This document shows, piece after piece, positions 1 through 8,938 of a stretch of 64,000 nt of DNA. Every line of letters begins with the position of its first letter. Position 1 is the first letter of the stretch. The position numbers and the translations under genes were made by a program. The notes under the pieces are model-generated. The model made no database searches. It saw only the letters and a program-made list of their open reading frames with translations, and was not told the origin of the DNA. The DNA is from Candidatus Kinetoplastidibacterium crithidiae (GTDB taxonomy: Bacteria > Pseudomonadota > Gammaproteobacteria > Burkholderiales > Burkholderiaceae_B): assembly GCA_019278155.1 (NCBI GenBank), contig JADMLC010000002.1:23638-87637 (forward strand), written 5' to 3'.

Positions 1-522
1 TATAGTTTCTTTAATTGTGGATAATTCTAAAATTTTTTTTAGAAAATTTCTGCCTTTTGCTGAAAAAATCCAGCTTGTTCTAAATATTAATGAATTACAA
101 GAGCTATTAATAATATATAAATCAGCTGCTAGTTTTGAATGTCCATATATATTTAAAGGGTTAGTATAATCATATTCTCTATACCTTGTATTTTTTTTGC
201 CATCAAAAACATAATCACTGGAAAAATGAACTAGTAAGGATTTTGTATCTTTTATGTATCTAACTATGCTTTTGACAGACTCATAATTTATTTTGTATGT
301 TAATTCTATATTTTTTTCTGCCTGATCTACATCTGTATATGCTACGGCATTTATGACTATGTTTGGGCATATTGTTAGAAGTTTATAATAAATAGCCTCT
401 GTATATATGAAATCAATATCCTTTCTATCCCAGCAAATTAATTCTATATTATCTATATTTATGAATTTATTATATAATTCTTCTCCGAGTTGTCCTTTGC
501 TGCCAATAAGTATAATTTTCAT
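1..522 (-). CDS. rfbD: dTDP-4-dehydrorhamnose reductase, partial (C-terminus beyond left edge)
   Basis: Reduces dTDP-4-dehydro-L-rhamnose to dTDP-L-rhamnose, the last step of the rhamnose donor pathway. My own translation of the minus strand starts MKIILIGSKGQLGEEL, with the Rossmann motif GSKGQLG. It continues with AVAYTDVDQAE, FSSDYVFDG and the catalytic YGHSK (YxxxK) of this short-chain dehydrogenase family. About 174 codons are present; the family is usually close to 290 residues, so roughly the last third is missing only because the window begins here. It starts 10 bp after the rfbB stop on the same strand, so the two are probably one operon. The likely use of the product is EF-P rhamnosylation (earP at 19911-21029) or a surface glycan; the first link is inference. 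Confidence 0.9.
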   Translation of the reverse strand, partial: MKIILIGSKGQLGEELYNKFINIDNIELICWDRKDIDFIYTEAIYYKLLTICPNIVINAVAYTDVDQAEKNIELTYKINYESVKSIVRYIKDTKSLLVHFSSDYVFDGKKNTRYREYDYTNPLNIYGHSKLAADLYIINSSCNSLIFRTSWIFSAKGRNFLKKILELSTIKETI

Positions 523-532
523 ATAATATTAT

Positions 533-1537
533 TTAAATATTTCTCATGTTTTTTAAGTACCAATTTACAGTTTTTTGCATTCCAGACTCTATTTTTTCTA
601 TAGGCTTCCATTGCGTTGCTATTTGAATTTTTGTTGAATCAATAGAGTACCTAGTATCATGTCCTGGACGGTCATTTGTAAACTTAATATTTGTTTTATA
701 GGACTCATAATTTTTTCTAGGATAGAGTTTATCTAAAATTTCACATAAAAAGAGAGCAAGCTCTAGATTGGTTATTTCATTATTAGCTCCAATGTTATAG
801 CTTTCTCCAGGTATTCCATATTTGATTATTTTGATTAGTGCATTGCAATGGTCTTTTACAAATAGCCAGTCTCTAATTTGTTGGCCATCACCATATATGG
901 GTATAATGTTGTTATTTAGTGCAGATTTAATTATTTTCGGTATAAATTTTTCTGTATGTTGATGTGGTCCATAATTGTTTGTGCTAATAGTTATTATTAT
1001 TGGAAAACCATATGTTTGGAAAAAAGACTGTGCTATATGATTAGCTGATGCTTTGCTGGCTGAATATGGATTATTTGTTTTGTATATACTTTTTTCTGTA
1101 AAAGGTTTTTCATTTTGTTTTAATGATCCATAAATTTCATCTGTAGATATTTGTATAAATCTAAATTTTTCTTTTTTGTCTTTGTGAGTTTTTTCCCAAT
1201 AGTATTTACAAGTTTCAATGAAATTAAGAAAATCCATTATATTATTTTGGGCGAATATTTTTGGATTTAAAATTGATTTGTCTACATGTGTTTCTGCTGC
1301 AAAATTTATGATTAAATCTGGTTCATACTTATATAGTATATTCTTTACAAGATTCACATTACCTATATTACCTTTTATAAATTCGTAGTTTTTAATTTTT
1401 ATAGGAATATTTTTTATGTTAGAGGCATAATTTAACTTATCTAGATTTATTATTTTTCTATTTTTAAAAGTATGTCTCCAGATTTTGATAAAATTAGATC
1501 CTATGAATCCAGCTCCTCCTGTAATTAATATAGTCAT
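533..1537 (-). CDS. rfbB: dTDP-glucose 4,6-dehydratase
   Basis: Converts dTDP-glucose to dTDP-4-dehydro-6-deoxyglucose, the second step of dTDP-L-rhamnose synthesis, with bound NAD in the cytoplasm. The 334-residue protein opens with the NAD motif TGGAGFIGSN (residues 6-15). It has the family signature STDEIYGS around residue 131 and the catalytic YSASKAS (YxxxK) near residue 158, and its length is near normal. It lies directly upstream of rfbD in the same direction. RfbA and RfbC are not in the window, so they would have to lie beyond the left edge or elsewhere. The gene looks intact. Confidence 0.95.
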   Translation of the reverse strand: MTILITGGAGFIGSNFIKIWRHTFKNRKIINLDKLNYASNIKNIPIKIKNYEFIKGNIGNVNLVKNILYKYEPDLIINFAAETHVDKSILNPKIFAQNNIMDFLNFIETCKYYWEKTHKDKKEKFRFIQISTDEIYGSLKQNEKPFTEKSIYKTNNPYSASKASANHIAQSFFQTYGFPIIITISTNNYGPHQHTEKFIPKIIKSALNNNIIPIYGDGQQIRDWLFVKDHCNALIKIIKYGIPGESYNIGANNEITNLELALFLCEILDKLYPRKNYESYKTNIKFTNDRPGHDTRYSIDSTKIQIATQWKPIEKIESGMQKTVNWYLKNMRNI

Positions 1538-1673
1538 ATTATTGATAAATTTATATATTTTTAAAATTAAATTGAATATTTTATTTCTACAGCACTATCT
1601 TTTAATTTTTAATTTTGTTAAAATTCTAATGTTTTATCAGTTTTAATATTGATGTATGTGTATTAAAAGATTA

Positions 1674-1750
1674 GCGGTAGTAGCTCAGTAGGATAGAGCA
1701 CGAGCCTTCTAAGCCCGGGGTCGGGGGTTCGAATCCCTCCTACCGCGCCA
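1674..1750 (+). tRNA. tRNA-Arg (anticodon TCT)
   Basis: A complete cloverleaf: acceptor GCGGTAG pairs with CTACCGC, the anticodon loop CTTCTAA carries TCT, the T-loop is GGTTCGAATCC and CCA is encoded. It decodes AGA/AGG codons, which are common in this AT-rich genome. Confidence 0.96.
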
Positions 1751-1892
1751 TGTCTTATTATAATTACAAATTAGTTGTTGTATAGGCCTTTTGTAAGTTT
1801 TTGATCATATTTTTAATTCTGATAAGTGGTATTTTTGCTATCTATTGTTTTATTCAAGTTGGAATATGCTAATATTTTATTCTTGATGCAGA

Positions 1893-1969
1893 GGTGGTCG
1901 TAGCTCAGTTGGTAGAGTCCCGGATTGTGATTCCGGTTGTCGTGGGTTCGAGCCCCATCGACCACCCCA
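1893..1969 (+). tRNA. tRNA-His (anticodon GTG)
   Basis: Cloverleaf with acceptor GTGGTCG/CGACCAC and anticodon GTG in the loop ATTGTGATT. It shows the tRNA-His hallmark of an extra 5' G (position 1893) facing C73 (1966), followed by an encoded CCA. It is a substrate for queuosine insertion by Tgt, whose gene is at 48727-49863. It ends 30 bp before the dapA start, so both may share a transcript. Confidence 0.96.
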
Positions 1970-1998
1970 ATTTGTATTAGAAAATTTTGGAGCCTTTG

Positions 1999-2898
1999 AT
2001 GATGGCAAGCCATGCAAATCCTGTTTTTAGTGGTAGTATTGTAGCTTTAGTTACTCCTATGTTGCCTGATGGCACTTGTGATTTTGATTCGTATCGTTCT
2101 TTAATTGATTGGCATATATCCGAAGGCACCAATGCTATGGTTGTTGTAGGAACCACTGGAGAGTCTCCTTCTGTATCTTTTGAAGAGCATGCTGAATTAA
2201 TTAAAGTTGCTGTAGAACATTCTAATGGTCGTATTCCAGTGATTGCTGGGGTTGGCGCTAATTCTACAAGTGAAGCTATTTATTTAACAGAGCATGCCAA
2301 AAGAGTTGGCGCTCATGCGGGTTTATCAGTTGTTCCTTATTACAATAAGCCTTCTCAAGAAGGGATATACAAACATTTCAAAATGATAGCAGAGTCTGTT
2401 GATCTGCCTATTATTTTATATAATGTGCCAGGTAGAACTGTAGCTGATATTAGTAATGAGACTGTTGTTAGATTATCTGAGATACCAGGTATTATTGGAT
2501 TAAAAGATGCAACTGGAGATATAGCTCGAGGAGTACTCTTGTTGAGAGAAGTTCCTGATAGTTTCCAAGTTTTTAGTGGAGATGATCCTACTGCGGCAGC
2601 ATTTATTATGTTGGGAGCTGCTGGAAACATTTCGGTTACAGCTAATATTGCACCTAGACTTGTGCGTGATTTATGTGATGCGGCAAAAACTGGAGATGTT
2701 GCTATGGTGCGCCAACTTAATATGAAGTTATCTTTGTTGAATAAAGCTTTGTTTGTTGAAGCTAACCCTATACCTGTTAAGTGGGCTCTGAGTGAACTTG
2801 GTCTTACACCTCTAGGTTACCGCCTACCTTTAGTTTCTTTAAGTGAAACTAACCATGCTTTTGTTAGAAAAGCAATGAAGGTAGCTGGCATTCTTTAG
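1999..2898 (+). CDS. dapA: 4-hydroxy-tetrahydrodipicolinate synthase
   Basis: Condenses pyruvate with aspartate semialdehyde, the first committed step of lysine and diaminopimelate synthesis. The protein shows the aldolase-fold landmarks [10 protein letters not shown] near the N-terminus, the GTTGE motif ([10 protein letters not shown]), the catalytic Tyr in ILYNVPGRT and the Schiff-base Lys in IGLKDATGD. At about 299 residues it is the normal size. I chose ATG 1999 (or the next ATG at 2002) because GGAG at 1989-1992 sits 6-9 nt upstream; a TTG at 1987 would lie inside that site. Together with lysC (16944-18209) it supports lysine and peptidoglycan precursor synthesis. A strong hairpin follows at 2929-2971. 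Confidence 0.95.
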   Translation: MMASHANPVFSGSIVALVTPMLPDGTCDFDSYRSLIDWHISEGTNAMVVVGTTGESPSVSFEEHAELIKVAVEHSNGRIPVIAGVGANSTSEAIYLTEHAKRVGAHAGLSVVPYYNKPSQEGIYKHFKMIAESVDLPIILYNVPGRTVADISNETVVRLSEIPGIIGLKDATGDIARGVLLLREVPDSFQVFSGDDPTAAAFIMLGAAGNISVTANIAPRLVRDLCDAAKTGDVAMVRQLNMKLSLLNKALFVEANPIPVKWALSELGLTPLGYRLPLVSLSETNHAFVRKAMKVAGIL

Positions 2899-2928
2899 AA
2901 AAAAATATTTCATTAAACCAATTCTTTT

Positions 2929-2971
2929 TATAAAGAAACTTATGATGGTGAATATCATAAGTTTCTTTATA
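2929..2971. terminator. Bidirectional terminator hairpin between convergent dapA and mutS
   Basis: Perfect inverted repeat with 18-bp arms (2929-2946 and 2954-2971) and a 7-nt loop. It lies between the stop of dapA (2898) and the stop of mutS (3019), which point toward each other. T-rich DNA flanks it on both sides, so it can end transcripts from either direction. Confidence 0.75.
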
Positions 2972-3018
2972 TTATTTCTTATGTTTATAACTCATATATT
3001 TACATAATATATTACATG

Positions 3019-5649
3019 CTATGTATCGCTGATAATTATTTGCTGTATATTTTTTAGTGTGTTTAAGCTTTCTAATGGAGTTGTTTCATTTATGTTGATA
3101 TTTAAAATAACTTTCTTGAGTTTTTCATATTGTTTTATATTATAGTTATTAGCATTTGAAATTGATTGTTTACTAGTCTTAGCAGTTGATTCTTTTATTG
3201 AATTAAGTTTTTTTATAGATTTTTGTATTACTTCCCTTGGGAGTCCTGCTTTTTTTGCAACTTGTATTCCATAGCTTTGATTTGCTGGCCCATTTTTCAG
3301 TTCATGCAAAAATACTAGGTTTTCATCTGTTTCTATAGCGCTCATGTGTACATTAGTTGCTTGTTTATGAAAATGAGGTATTTTAGTTAATTCAAAATAA
3401 TGAGTTGCAAAAATAGTTAAAGATTTATTATGGTTTAATAGATAATCAGCTATACCCCATGCTAGTGATATACCTTCATTTGTAGAAGTGCCTCGACCTA
3501 TCTCATCTATTAGTACCAGGCTATTTTTATTGCTAGACGAAAGTATTATTGATGTTTCTGTCATTTCTACCATGAAAGTAGATTTTCCTCCTGATATGTC
3601 GTCTGAAGCGCCAATTCTTGTAAATATTCTATCAATTTTACCAATTTTTGCCTCATATGCAGGTACGAAACTTCCTGCTCTTGCAAGAAGTGATATTAAA
3701 GCAATTTGTCTCATATATGTAGATTTGCCACCCATATTGGGACCGGTTATTATAAGCATTCTTTGCTCATTATTAAGGAAACAATCATTTGGAACAAAGG
3801 TTTCTATATGTGCTTCTACTATTGGATGCCTTCCTGATTTTATTATTATTTCATTTTCATTGCTTATAGTAGGGCATGTCCATTCATATATAAAGGCATG
3901 TTGCGCTAGGGCAGATAATACATCAAGCTCAGCAATTGCTTTTGCACATTCTATTAGATCCTTTATGTGGTTATTTAGTTTTTGTATTATTTGTTCATAT
4001 AAATATTTTTCTCTAGATAAACACTTTTCCTTGGCTGATAATATTTTATCTTCCCATGTTTTCAGTTCTGGGATAGTAAATCTTTCTGCATTTTTTAGAG
4101 TTTGTATTCTTTTATAATGAGAGGGAGCTTTTTCAATTTGACCTTTAGTAATTTCTATGTAAAAACCATGTATTCTACTAAAAGATAACCTTAAATTATT
4201 AATGCCCGTCGTAATTTTTTCTTTTGTTTCTAGTTCTTGCAAATATGTATTTTCGTTATTAGAAATAGATCTTAATGTGTCTAATTCTTTATCAAAGCCA
4301 TCTGCTATTACACTTCCTTCTTTTATTGAGTATGCTGGTTCAGGAGTTATTGATTCATTGATTAAGTCATATATTGATGTATCTATTATTAATTTTTCTG
4401 TGAGATTTATGATTTTTGCTGATTTTTTAATTGTAAGTAACAGTGAATTAATTCGTGGTACGAATTCTATGGTATTTTTTACATAGATTAATTCCTTAGG
4501 ACGAACTGATTTTAATGCTATTCTTGAAGTTATTCTTTCTAAATCTGGTATCTCTTTTAACAGATTTCTGATGTTTTGTATAACATTGTTATTTTCTAAT
4601 TTATCTTTGTTGTTCACTGATAGCAAACTATTTATGCCTTCTTGCCTTAGTTGAATTTCTTTGTTATCGATCAATGGGTTATGTAACCATTTTTTTAATA
4701 AGCGGCTACCCATAGAAGTATTACATCTATCTAGGTGTGAAAAAAGTGTTGGTGATTTTTCTCCATATATAGTTTGAGTTATTTCTAAATTTTTTCTTGT
4801 GAAGGGATCTAGAAAAACAAATTCTTTTGAATGCTCTACCTGTATTGTCTGGATATGTGATAAGTTGTAAATAGATTGTGATTTATAGGCATATCTTAGA
4901 ATGGCTCCAGCTGCTCCTATATATGAAGAATTTATAGATATGCCGAAACTATCAAGTGATAATATCTTAAAATGGGACAATAGATGATTTAGGGCATTTT
5001 CATAATCAAAATGCCATTTTGGAACTCTAGTATACGCAGCTTTGAAATCTTGTGTATTAGTTAAATTATACTCTTCAGGTATAATTATTTCAGTTGGTGA
5101 CAATCTATGTAGCTCTGATTTTAGTTCCTGTAAGGATTGACATTCTATTACCTTAAAATCACCATTTGCTAGGTTTAAATAAGAAAGTCCTATTTTTTGT
5201 TTGTTATATTTATATGGGTCAATAGCGACCATGGCGCTATCTGATTTTGATGGCAACAAAGATTCTTCTGTTATAGTGCCAGGGGTTACAACTCTAACTA
5301 TTTTTCTCTCAACTAGATTTTTCTTAGAGTTGTTAAACTCATTTATTTGCTCACAAATAGCTACAGATTCTCCTTGCTCTATAAGTCTTCCTAGGTATTG
5401 CTCTAGCGAGTTTGCAGGTATTCCAGCCATAGGTATAGGTATGCCATTTACAAACCCTCTTTTTGTTAGATTAATATTTAATAAAATAGATCCTTTCTCT
5501 GCATCTTCGTAAAACATTTCATAAAAATCCCCCATTCTGAAGAAAAGCAACATATTTCCTGCTTCTTTTTTTAGGGAAATATATTGTTGCATTAGCGGGC
5601 TTAATCCTTCTGCTGTTGTTGGCATTTTCATGCAAGCATGTTTTTTCAT
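3019..5649 (-). CDS. mutS: DNA mismatch repair ATPase MutS
   Basis: Recognises base mismatches and small loops and recruits MutL. The mismatch-binding domain carries the Phe-x-Glu element in MGDFYEMF (about residue 43). The C-terminal ATPase has Walker [10 protein letters not shown] (about residue 635), Walker B/D-loop DEIGRGTST (about 713) and FATHYFEL. The open frame extends upstream to 5715, but that extension resembles no MutS and overlaps the next gene. I place the start at 5649; ATGs at 5631 and 5625, just before the conserved LSPLMQQY, are equally possible. With about 876 residues it is full length. Intact mismatch repair is notable in a reduced symbiont genome. Only mutS is in the window. 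Confidence 0.95.
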   Translation of the reverse strand: MKKHACMKMPTTAEGLSPLMQQYISLKKEAGNMLLFFRMGDFYEMFYEDAEKGSILLNINLTKRGFVNGIPIPMAGIPANSLEQYLGRLIEQGESVAICEQINEFNNSKKNLVERKIVRVVTPGTITEESLLPSKSDSAMVAIDPYKYNKQKIGLSYLNLANGDFKVIECQSLQELKSELHRLSPTEIIIPEEYNLTNTQDFKAAYTRVPKWHFDYENALNHLLSHFKILSLDSFGISINSSYIGAAGAILRYAYKSQSIYNLSHIQTIQVEHSKEFVFLDPFTRKNLEITQTIYGEKSPTLFSHLDRCNTSMGSRLLKKWLHNPLIDNKEIQLRQEGINSLLSVNNKDKLENNNVIQNIRNLLKEIPDLERITSRIALKSVRPKELIYVKNTIEFVPRINSLLLTIKKSAKIINLTEKLIIDTSIYDLINESITPEPAYSIKEGSVIADGFDKELDTLRSISNNENTYLQELETKEKITTGINNLRLSFSRIHGFYIEITKGQIEKAPSHYKRIQTLKNAERFTIPELKTWEDKILSAKEKCLSREKYLYEQIIQKLNNHIKDLIECAKAIAELDVLSALAQHAFIYEWTCPTISNENEIIIKSGRHPIVEAHIETFVPNDCFLNNEQRMLIITGPNMGGKSTYMRQIALISLLARAGSFVPAYEAKIGKIDRIFTRIGASDDISGGKSTFMVEMTETSIILSSSNKNSLVLIDEIGRGTSTNEGISLAWGIADYLLNHNKSLTIFATHYFELTKIPHFHKQATNVHMSAIETDENLVFLHELKNGPANQSYGIQVAKKAGLPREVIQKSIKKLNSIKESTAKTSKQSISNANNYNIKQYEKLKKVILNININETTPLESLNTLKNIQQIIISDT

Positions 5650-5681
5650 ATAATGTTTTTTGTAAGTGCTATTTTGTTTAT

Positions 5682-6254
5682 TTAATAATCTGCTGATATA
5701 GACTTTTTTAACCAAGCAGTATATTGACTAACCCATGACTCTATAAAGTTTAAAGTGTATTTTTCATTAATTATAGGTAATTTTGGATCAAAAATATCGT
5801 CGTAGCATTGCAGCATCAGCTCTGGTGTTGGCATTGTGACAACACCTAATGATGATAGTATCTGTCTGAGATGGTATTGCGCAGAACATGTTCCAGATTT
5901 GCTAATAGATCCGCCAATAATAGCTGCTTTTTTATTTTTCCATGAATTTCGACCGTATGGCCTAGATATCCAATCTATTGCATTTTTTAATGCGGCTGAT
6001 ATAGATTTATTATGTTCAGGTGTTACGAAGAGAACAGAATCTGTATTTATCACTTCGTTTTTTAGTATTGCTATTTTTTCTGGGAAATTTTTCTCATGGT
6101 CTTCATTGTATAAAGGTAAATCAGAAATTTTTATATATTTAAAAATCAAATCTTTGCATGCAATTTGTTCTATAGTGTTAGCTATTTTAAAATTTATAGA
6201 GTCTTTTTTTAAACTTCCTATGAAGACCGCTACTGTTATTTTTTGTGAGGTCAT
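5682..6254 (-). CDS. NADPH-dependent FMN reductase family protein
   Basis: A flavodoxin-like flavoprotein of the NADPH-dependent FMN reductase/ChrR type. At 190 residues it has the usual length. It shows the FMN-phosphate loop near the N-terminus ([13 protein letters not shown], residues 13-25), [20 protein letters not shown] (about 76-95) and [20 protein letters not shown], the family's second flavin-contact segment. Such enzymes reduce quinones, flavins or metals and are usually linked to oxidative stress defence. The substrate cannot be deduced from sequence. It reads leftward toward mutS, and its stop lies about 30 bp before the chosen mutS start, so co-transcription is likely. Confidence 0.85.
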   Translation of the reverse strand: MTSQKITVAVFIGSLKKDSINFKIANTIEQIACKDLIFKYIKISDLPLYNEDHEKNFPEKIAILKNEVINTDSVLFVTPEHNKSISAALKNAIDWISRPYGRNSWKNKKAAIIGGSISKSGTCSAQYHLRQILSSLGVVTMPTPELMLQCYDDIFDPKLPIINEKYTLNFIESWVSQYTAWLKKSISADY

Positions 6255-6404
6255 AATTAGTTATTTAATTTGTTTTTAATGGTAATTTATTTGTATAATT
6301 TGTAATTTTAGCATGGCTATAGGTATTTCTGATAATACATGAGAAATAGATGATATATTTTGTTTTGTCAGTATGTCAGTAAGAATAATTTTCAGGAGTT
6401 TTGT

Positions 6405-7187
6405 ATGCTTATAATCAAAGATTTTATGTTTAATTTGTTATTTTCTGGTTTTATTTTAGTTTTTGGCTGGTGGCTTTCTTCAGTGATAGGTCGTTGGTTT
6501 GAAAGAGCAGTAAATTTATCAGTTCATATAGATACTACTGTTGTTCCAATGTTAAAATCTTTGATTGTTTGGAGTATTAGAATATTTACTTCAATTGCTG
6601 TTCTTTCTAGATTTGGTGTGCAGACTGCTAGTATAATAGCTGTCTTGGGAGCTGCAGGTTTAGCTATAGGATTAGCTTTACAAGGAACATTGCAAAATAT
6701 AGCAGCAGGTATTATGTTGTTATTGCTGAGACCTATCAGAGTTGGTGAACATATATCTTTAAAAACTTCTGAAGAGGGAATTATTCAAGAAGTAGGCCTA
6801 TTTTTAACTAAAATTATTCAACCAGATGGGATTCATTTATCTTTGCCAAATAGTATGGTTTGGAATTCAACAATCACTAATTTTAGTCGTAATTCTACAA
6901 GGAGATTAGATATACCAGTATTTTTAAGGTATGAGGATGATATAGAGCTTGCTATTAAACTAATTATGGATGTTGTTTTATCTAATGAATATTTACTAAA
7001 TGATCCAGAACCTTTAGTTAAAGTTGTAGATTTTAGAGAGCTAGTGATAGTTGTGAATATAAGAGCTTGGTCTAATGCTGCAACTTATTGGGATTTTCGT
7101 TGGAGTTTGTACAACGAAGTGTGGAAGGTCTTAGGAAATAATGGTTTTAAATCACCAATCTCCATTAAGGAATTAAGTAATTTATGA
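6405..7187 (+). CDS. mscS: Small-conductance mechanosensitive channel (MscS family)
   Basis: Inner-membrane safety valve that opens under membrane tension. The 260-residue protein has N-terminal membrane helices, then the pore-lining TM3 signature rich in Gly/Ala (VLGAAGLAIGLALQGTLQN), the beta domain (RPIRVGEHI, NSMVWNSTITNFSRN) and a C-terminal alpha/beta domain. Start ATG 6405 is preferred over upstream in-frame codons because AGGAG lies at 6394-6398. Its 3' end overlaps the convergent trmJ by 6 bp. Useful for an osmotically sensitive endosymbiont (inference). Confidence 0.9.
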   Translation: MLIIKDFMFNLLFSGFILVFGWWLSSVIGRWFERAVNLSVHIDTTVVPMLKSLIVWSIRIFTSIAVLSRFGVQTASIIAVLGAAGLAIGLALQGTLQNIAAGIMLLLLRPIRVGEHISLKTSEEGIIQEVGLFLTKIIQPDGIHLSLPNSMVWNSTITNFSRNSTRRLDIPVFLRYEDDIELAIKLIMDVVLSNEYLLNDPEPLVKVVDFRELVIVVNIRAWSNAATYWDFRWSLYNEVWKVLGNNGFKSPISIKELSNL

Positions 7188-7958
7188 TTTTGTTTTATTA
7201 ATGTTATTGATAATAGACTCAAAAATACCATGTAAAATATTTATTTCGTTTTTTTTGAGATTAGATCTTAATGCTAATTGTGTCAATTTAATCATAAGAT
7301 ATTTGGGTTTTAATGGATTAAGGAAGTTGATTTTGATAAGGATATTTTCTAATTTCTCTAAAAGAGTGATTATTTCTGAAATTGATGCGACATCATTATT
7401 TTTGCTTTTTTCGCATAGACTTTGTTTTGTGAAGTTTATATTTTGTTCCATAATTGCATAATATGTTTCCCATGCAACTATTTGTAATGCGTGTGATATA
7501 TTTAGAGACTGGTATTCTGGATTAGATGGTATATTACTAATGCAATTACATAGTGATATTTGTTGATTAGTTAAGCCATGATTTTCTGATCCAAATACAA
7601 ATGATATTTCCCTATTTGAATTTATCAAATGTGAAATAGCTATTTTTATTACATCTCTAATTGGGTATAAGCGTAGATCAATTTTTCTATTATTTCTTGC
7701 TGTTAAGGCTACTGAAAAAGATGTATTTGAGAGAGCTTCTTTTAGATTTTCACAAACTGTAGTTTTTTTTAAAATATCCTGTGCATTACTTGCAAATTTA
7801 ATGGCTTCATTATTTTCTGCAAGTTGATAATTGTCATGACTTACAATTATTAACTTTTGAAAATTCATGTTTTTTAACGCTCTTGCAGAAGATCCTATAT
7901 TGCCAGGATGGCTAGGGTTAACTAGTATGAAATTTATTTTTGAAAACATCTCGATCAT
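7182..7958 (-). CDS. trmJ: tRNA (cytidine/uridine-32-2'-O)-methyltransferase
   Basis: SPOUT-family enzyme that methylates the ribose of residue 32 in tRNA anticodon loops. It shows the N-terminal FILVNPSHPGNIGSSARA, the middle SFVFGSENHGLTNQQ and the C-terminal SLNISHALQIVAWE, which form the knotted SAM-binding site. At 258 residues it is normal length. Either Met1 or Met4 (7949) could be the start. Directly divergent from suhB, a pairing I associate with betaproteobacteria. Its end overlaps mscS by 6 bp. Confidence 0.92.
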   Translation of the reverse strand: MIEMFSKINFILVNPSHPGNIGSSARALKNMNFQKLIIVSHDNYQLAENNEAIKFASNAQDILKKTTVCENLKEALSNTSFSVALTARNNRKIDLRLYPIRDVIKIAISHLINSNREISFVFGSENHGLTNQQISLCNCISNIPSNPEYQSLNISHALQIVAWETYYAIMEQNINFTKQSLCEKSKNNDVASISEIITLLEKLENILIKINFLNPLKPKYLMIKLTQLALRSNLKKNEINILHGIFESIINNINKTKS

Positions 7959-8090
7959 TTGTGTTATGGCTAGTTTTTTGCATATATTATCTTATTTATA
8001 TATGCTTGATAGATTATTACATATATTATGTTTGTTTATTATAAAACCTATAGAATTTTCTTATAGATATTAGCATTTATTAATTTAATT

Positions 8091-8864
8091 ATGAATCCAA
8101 TTTTAAATATTGCAATTAAGGCAGCTAGAAAAGCCGGAACTATAATAAATCGTGCAAGCTTAGATTTAGAGAGAAATAATGTTTCTTCTAATTTGCTTGA
8201 TGACTATGTAGCAGAAACTAGTCGTTTATCAGAACATGCAATATCAGAAGTTTTGTTGAATGTTTATCCAGATCATGATTTTATTTGTAAAAATGATAGT
8301 TTTGATCTAAATAAAGAATTCAAGTGGATTGTATGTGGACTAGATGGTTTAGAAAATTTCATTCATTGTTTTCCTTTTTATGCAATTTCTATAAGTCTTA
8401 TGCACCATAGTAATGTTGTGCAATCTGTTGTGTATGATCCTGTTCGTAATGAATTGTTTACGGCAAGTAGAGGAGCTGGAACTTTTTTAAATGATAGGCG
8501 TGTTAGAGTATCAGGAAAAAATCGTTTTAATAAGTCTTTGATTTCTATTCAAGGTGATTATGTTGCTAATAATACTCTTGAATTTTTGGATAAAAATATA
8601 CAAAACTTATCGATTAGAAAGATAAATTCTTGCTCTTTGGCTCTTGCTTATGTTGCTTGTGGTAGGTTAGAGGCTTTTTTAGGTTCTAATTTAAGTATTT
8701 TTGATATGGCTGCTGGTGGATTGTTATCTTCTGAATCTGGAGGGTTAGTAGCTGATTATCATGGAGAGCAAAATTGGTTTTCTTCTGGTCAAATGTTAGC
8801 AGCAACACCAAAAATATTTGCTAAAATAATTAATGCGCTACAAACACAAAATGCAAATGATTAA
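8091..8864 (+). CDS. suhB: SuhB-type inositol monophosphatase homologue with decayed active site
   Basis: Collinear with SuhB over its full length (257 residues): MNPILNIAIKAARKAG at the start, VVYDPVRNELFTASRGAG in the middle and FDMAAGG near residue 204. The metal-binding motifs of the phosphatase are gone. The usual TEES segment reads ICKND (65-69), DPLDGTTNF reads CGLDGLENF (82-90), and the usual Asp of VTxxD is missing (VAETS, 40-44). Three of the expected metal ligands are therefore absent, so phosphatase activity is unlikely. E. coli SuhB also has a role in rRNA antitermination and ribosome assembly that does not need catalysis; retention for that role is my inference. A catalytically complete family member is at 38141-39031. 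Confidence 0.85.
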   Translation: MNPILNIAIKAARKAGTIINRASLDLERNNVSSNLLDDYVAETSRLSEHAISEVLLNVYPDHDFICKNDSFDLNKEFKWIVCGLDGLENFIHCFPFYAISISLMHHSNVVQSVVYDPVRNELFTASRGAGTFLNDRRVRVSGKNRFNKSLISIQGDYVANNTLEFLDKNIQNLSIRKINSCSLALAYVACGRLEAFLGSNLSIFDMAAGGLLSSESGGLVADYHGEQNWFSSGQMLAATPKIFAKIINALQTQNAND

Positions 8865-8938
8865 TAAGTATTTGGTTTGTTATTTTATTATATAATTTTA
8901 GTGGAAGTTCGTATGTTAATTTTAAGGAGAAATATCTG

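Noticed and set aside
1813..2013. Minus-strand open frame crossing tRNA-His
   Set aside because: Covers a clear tRNA; the translated product is the antisense of the tRNA.
3488..4117. A 209-codon open frame on the plus strand inside mutS
   Set aside because: Lies fully antisense to a conserved region of mutS, has no homology pattern, and reflects low stop frequency opposite conserved codons.
5836..6279. A 147-codon open frame antisense to the flavin reductase
   Set aside because: Complete overlap with a well-supported gene and no recognisable domain.
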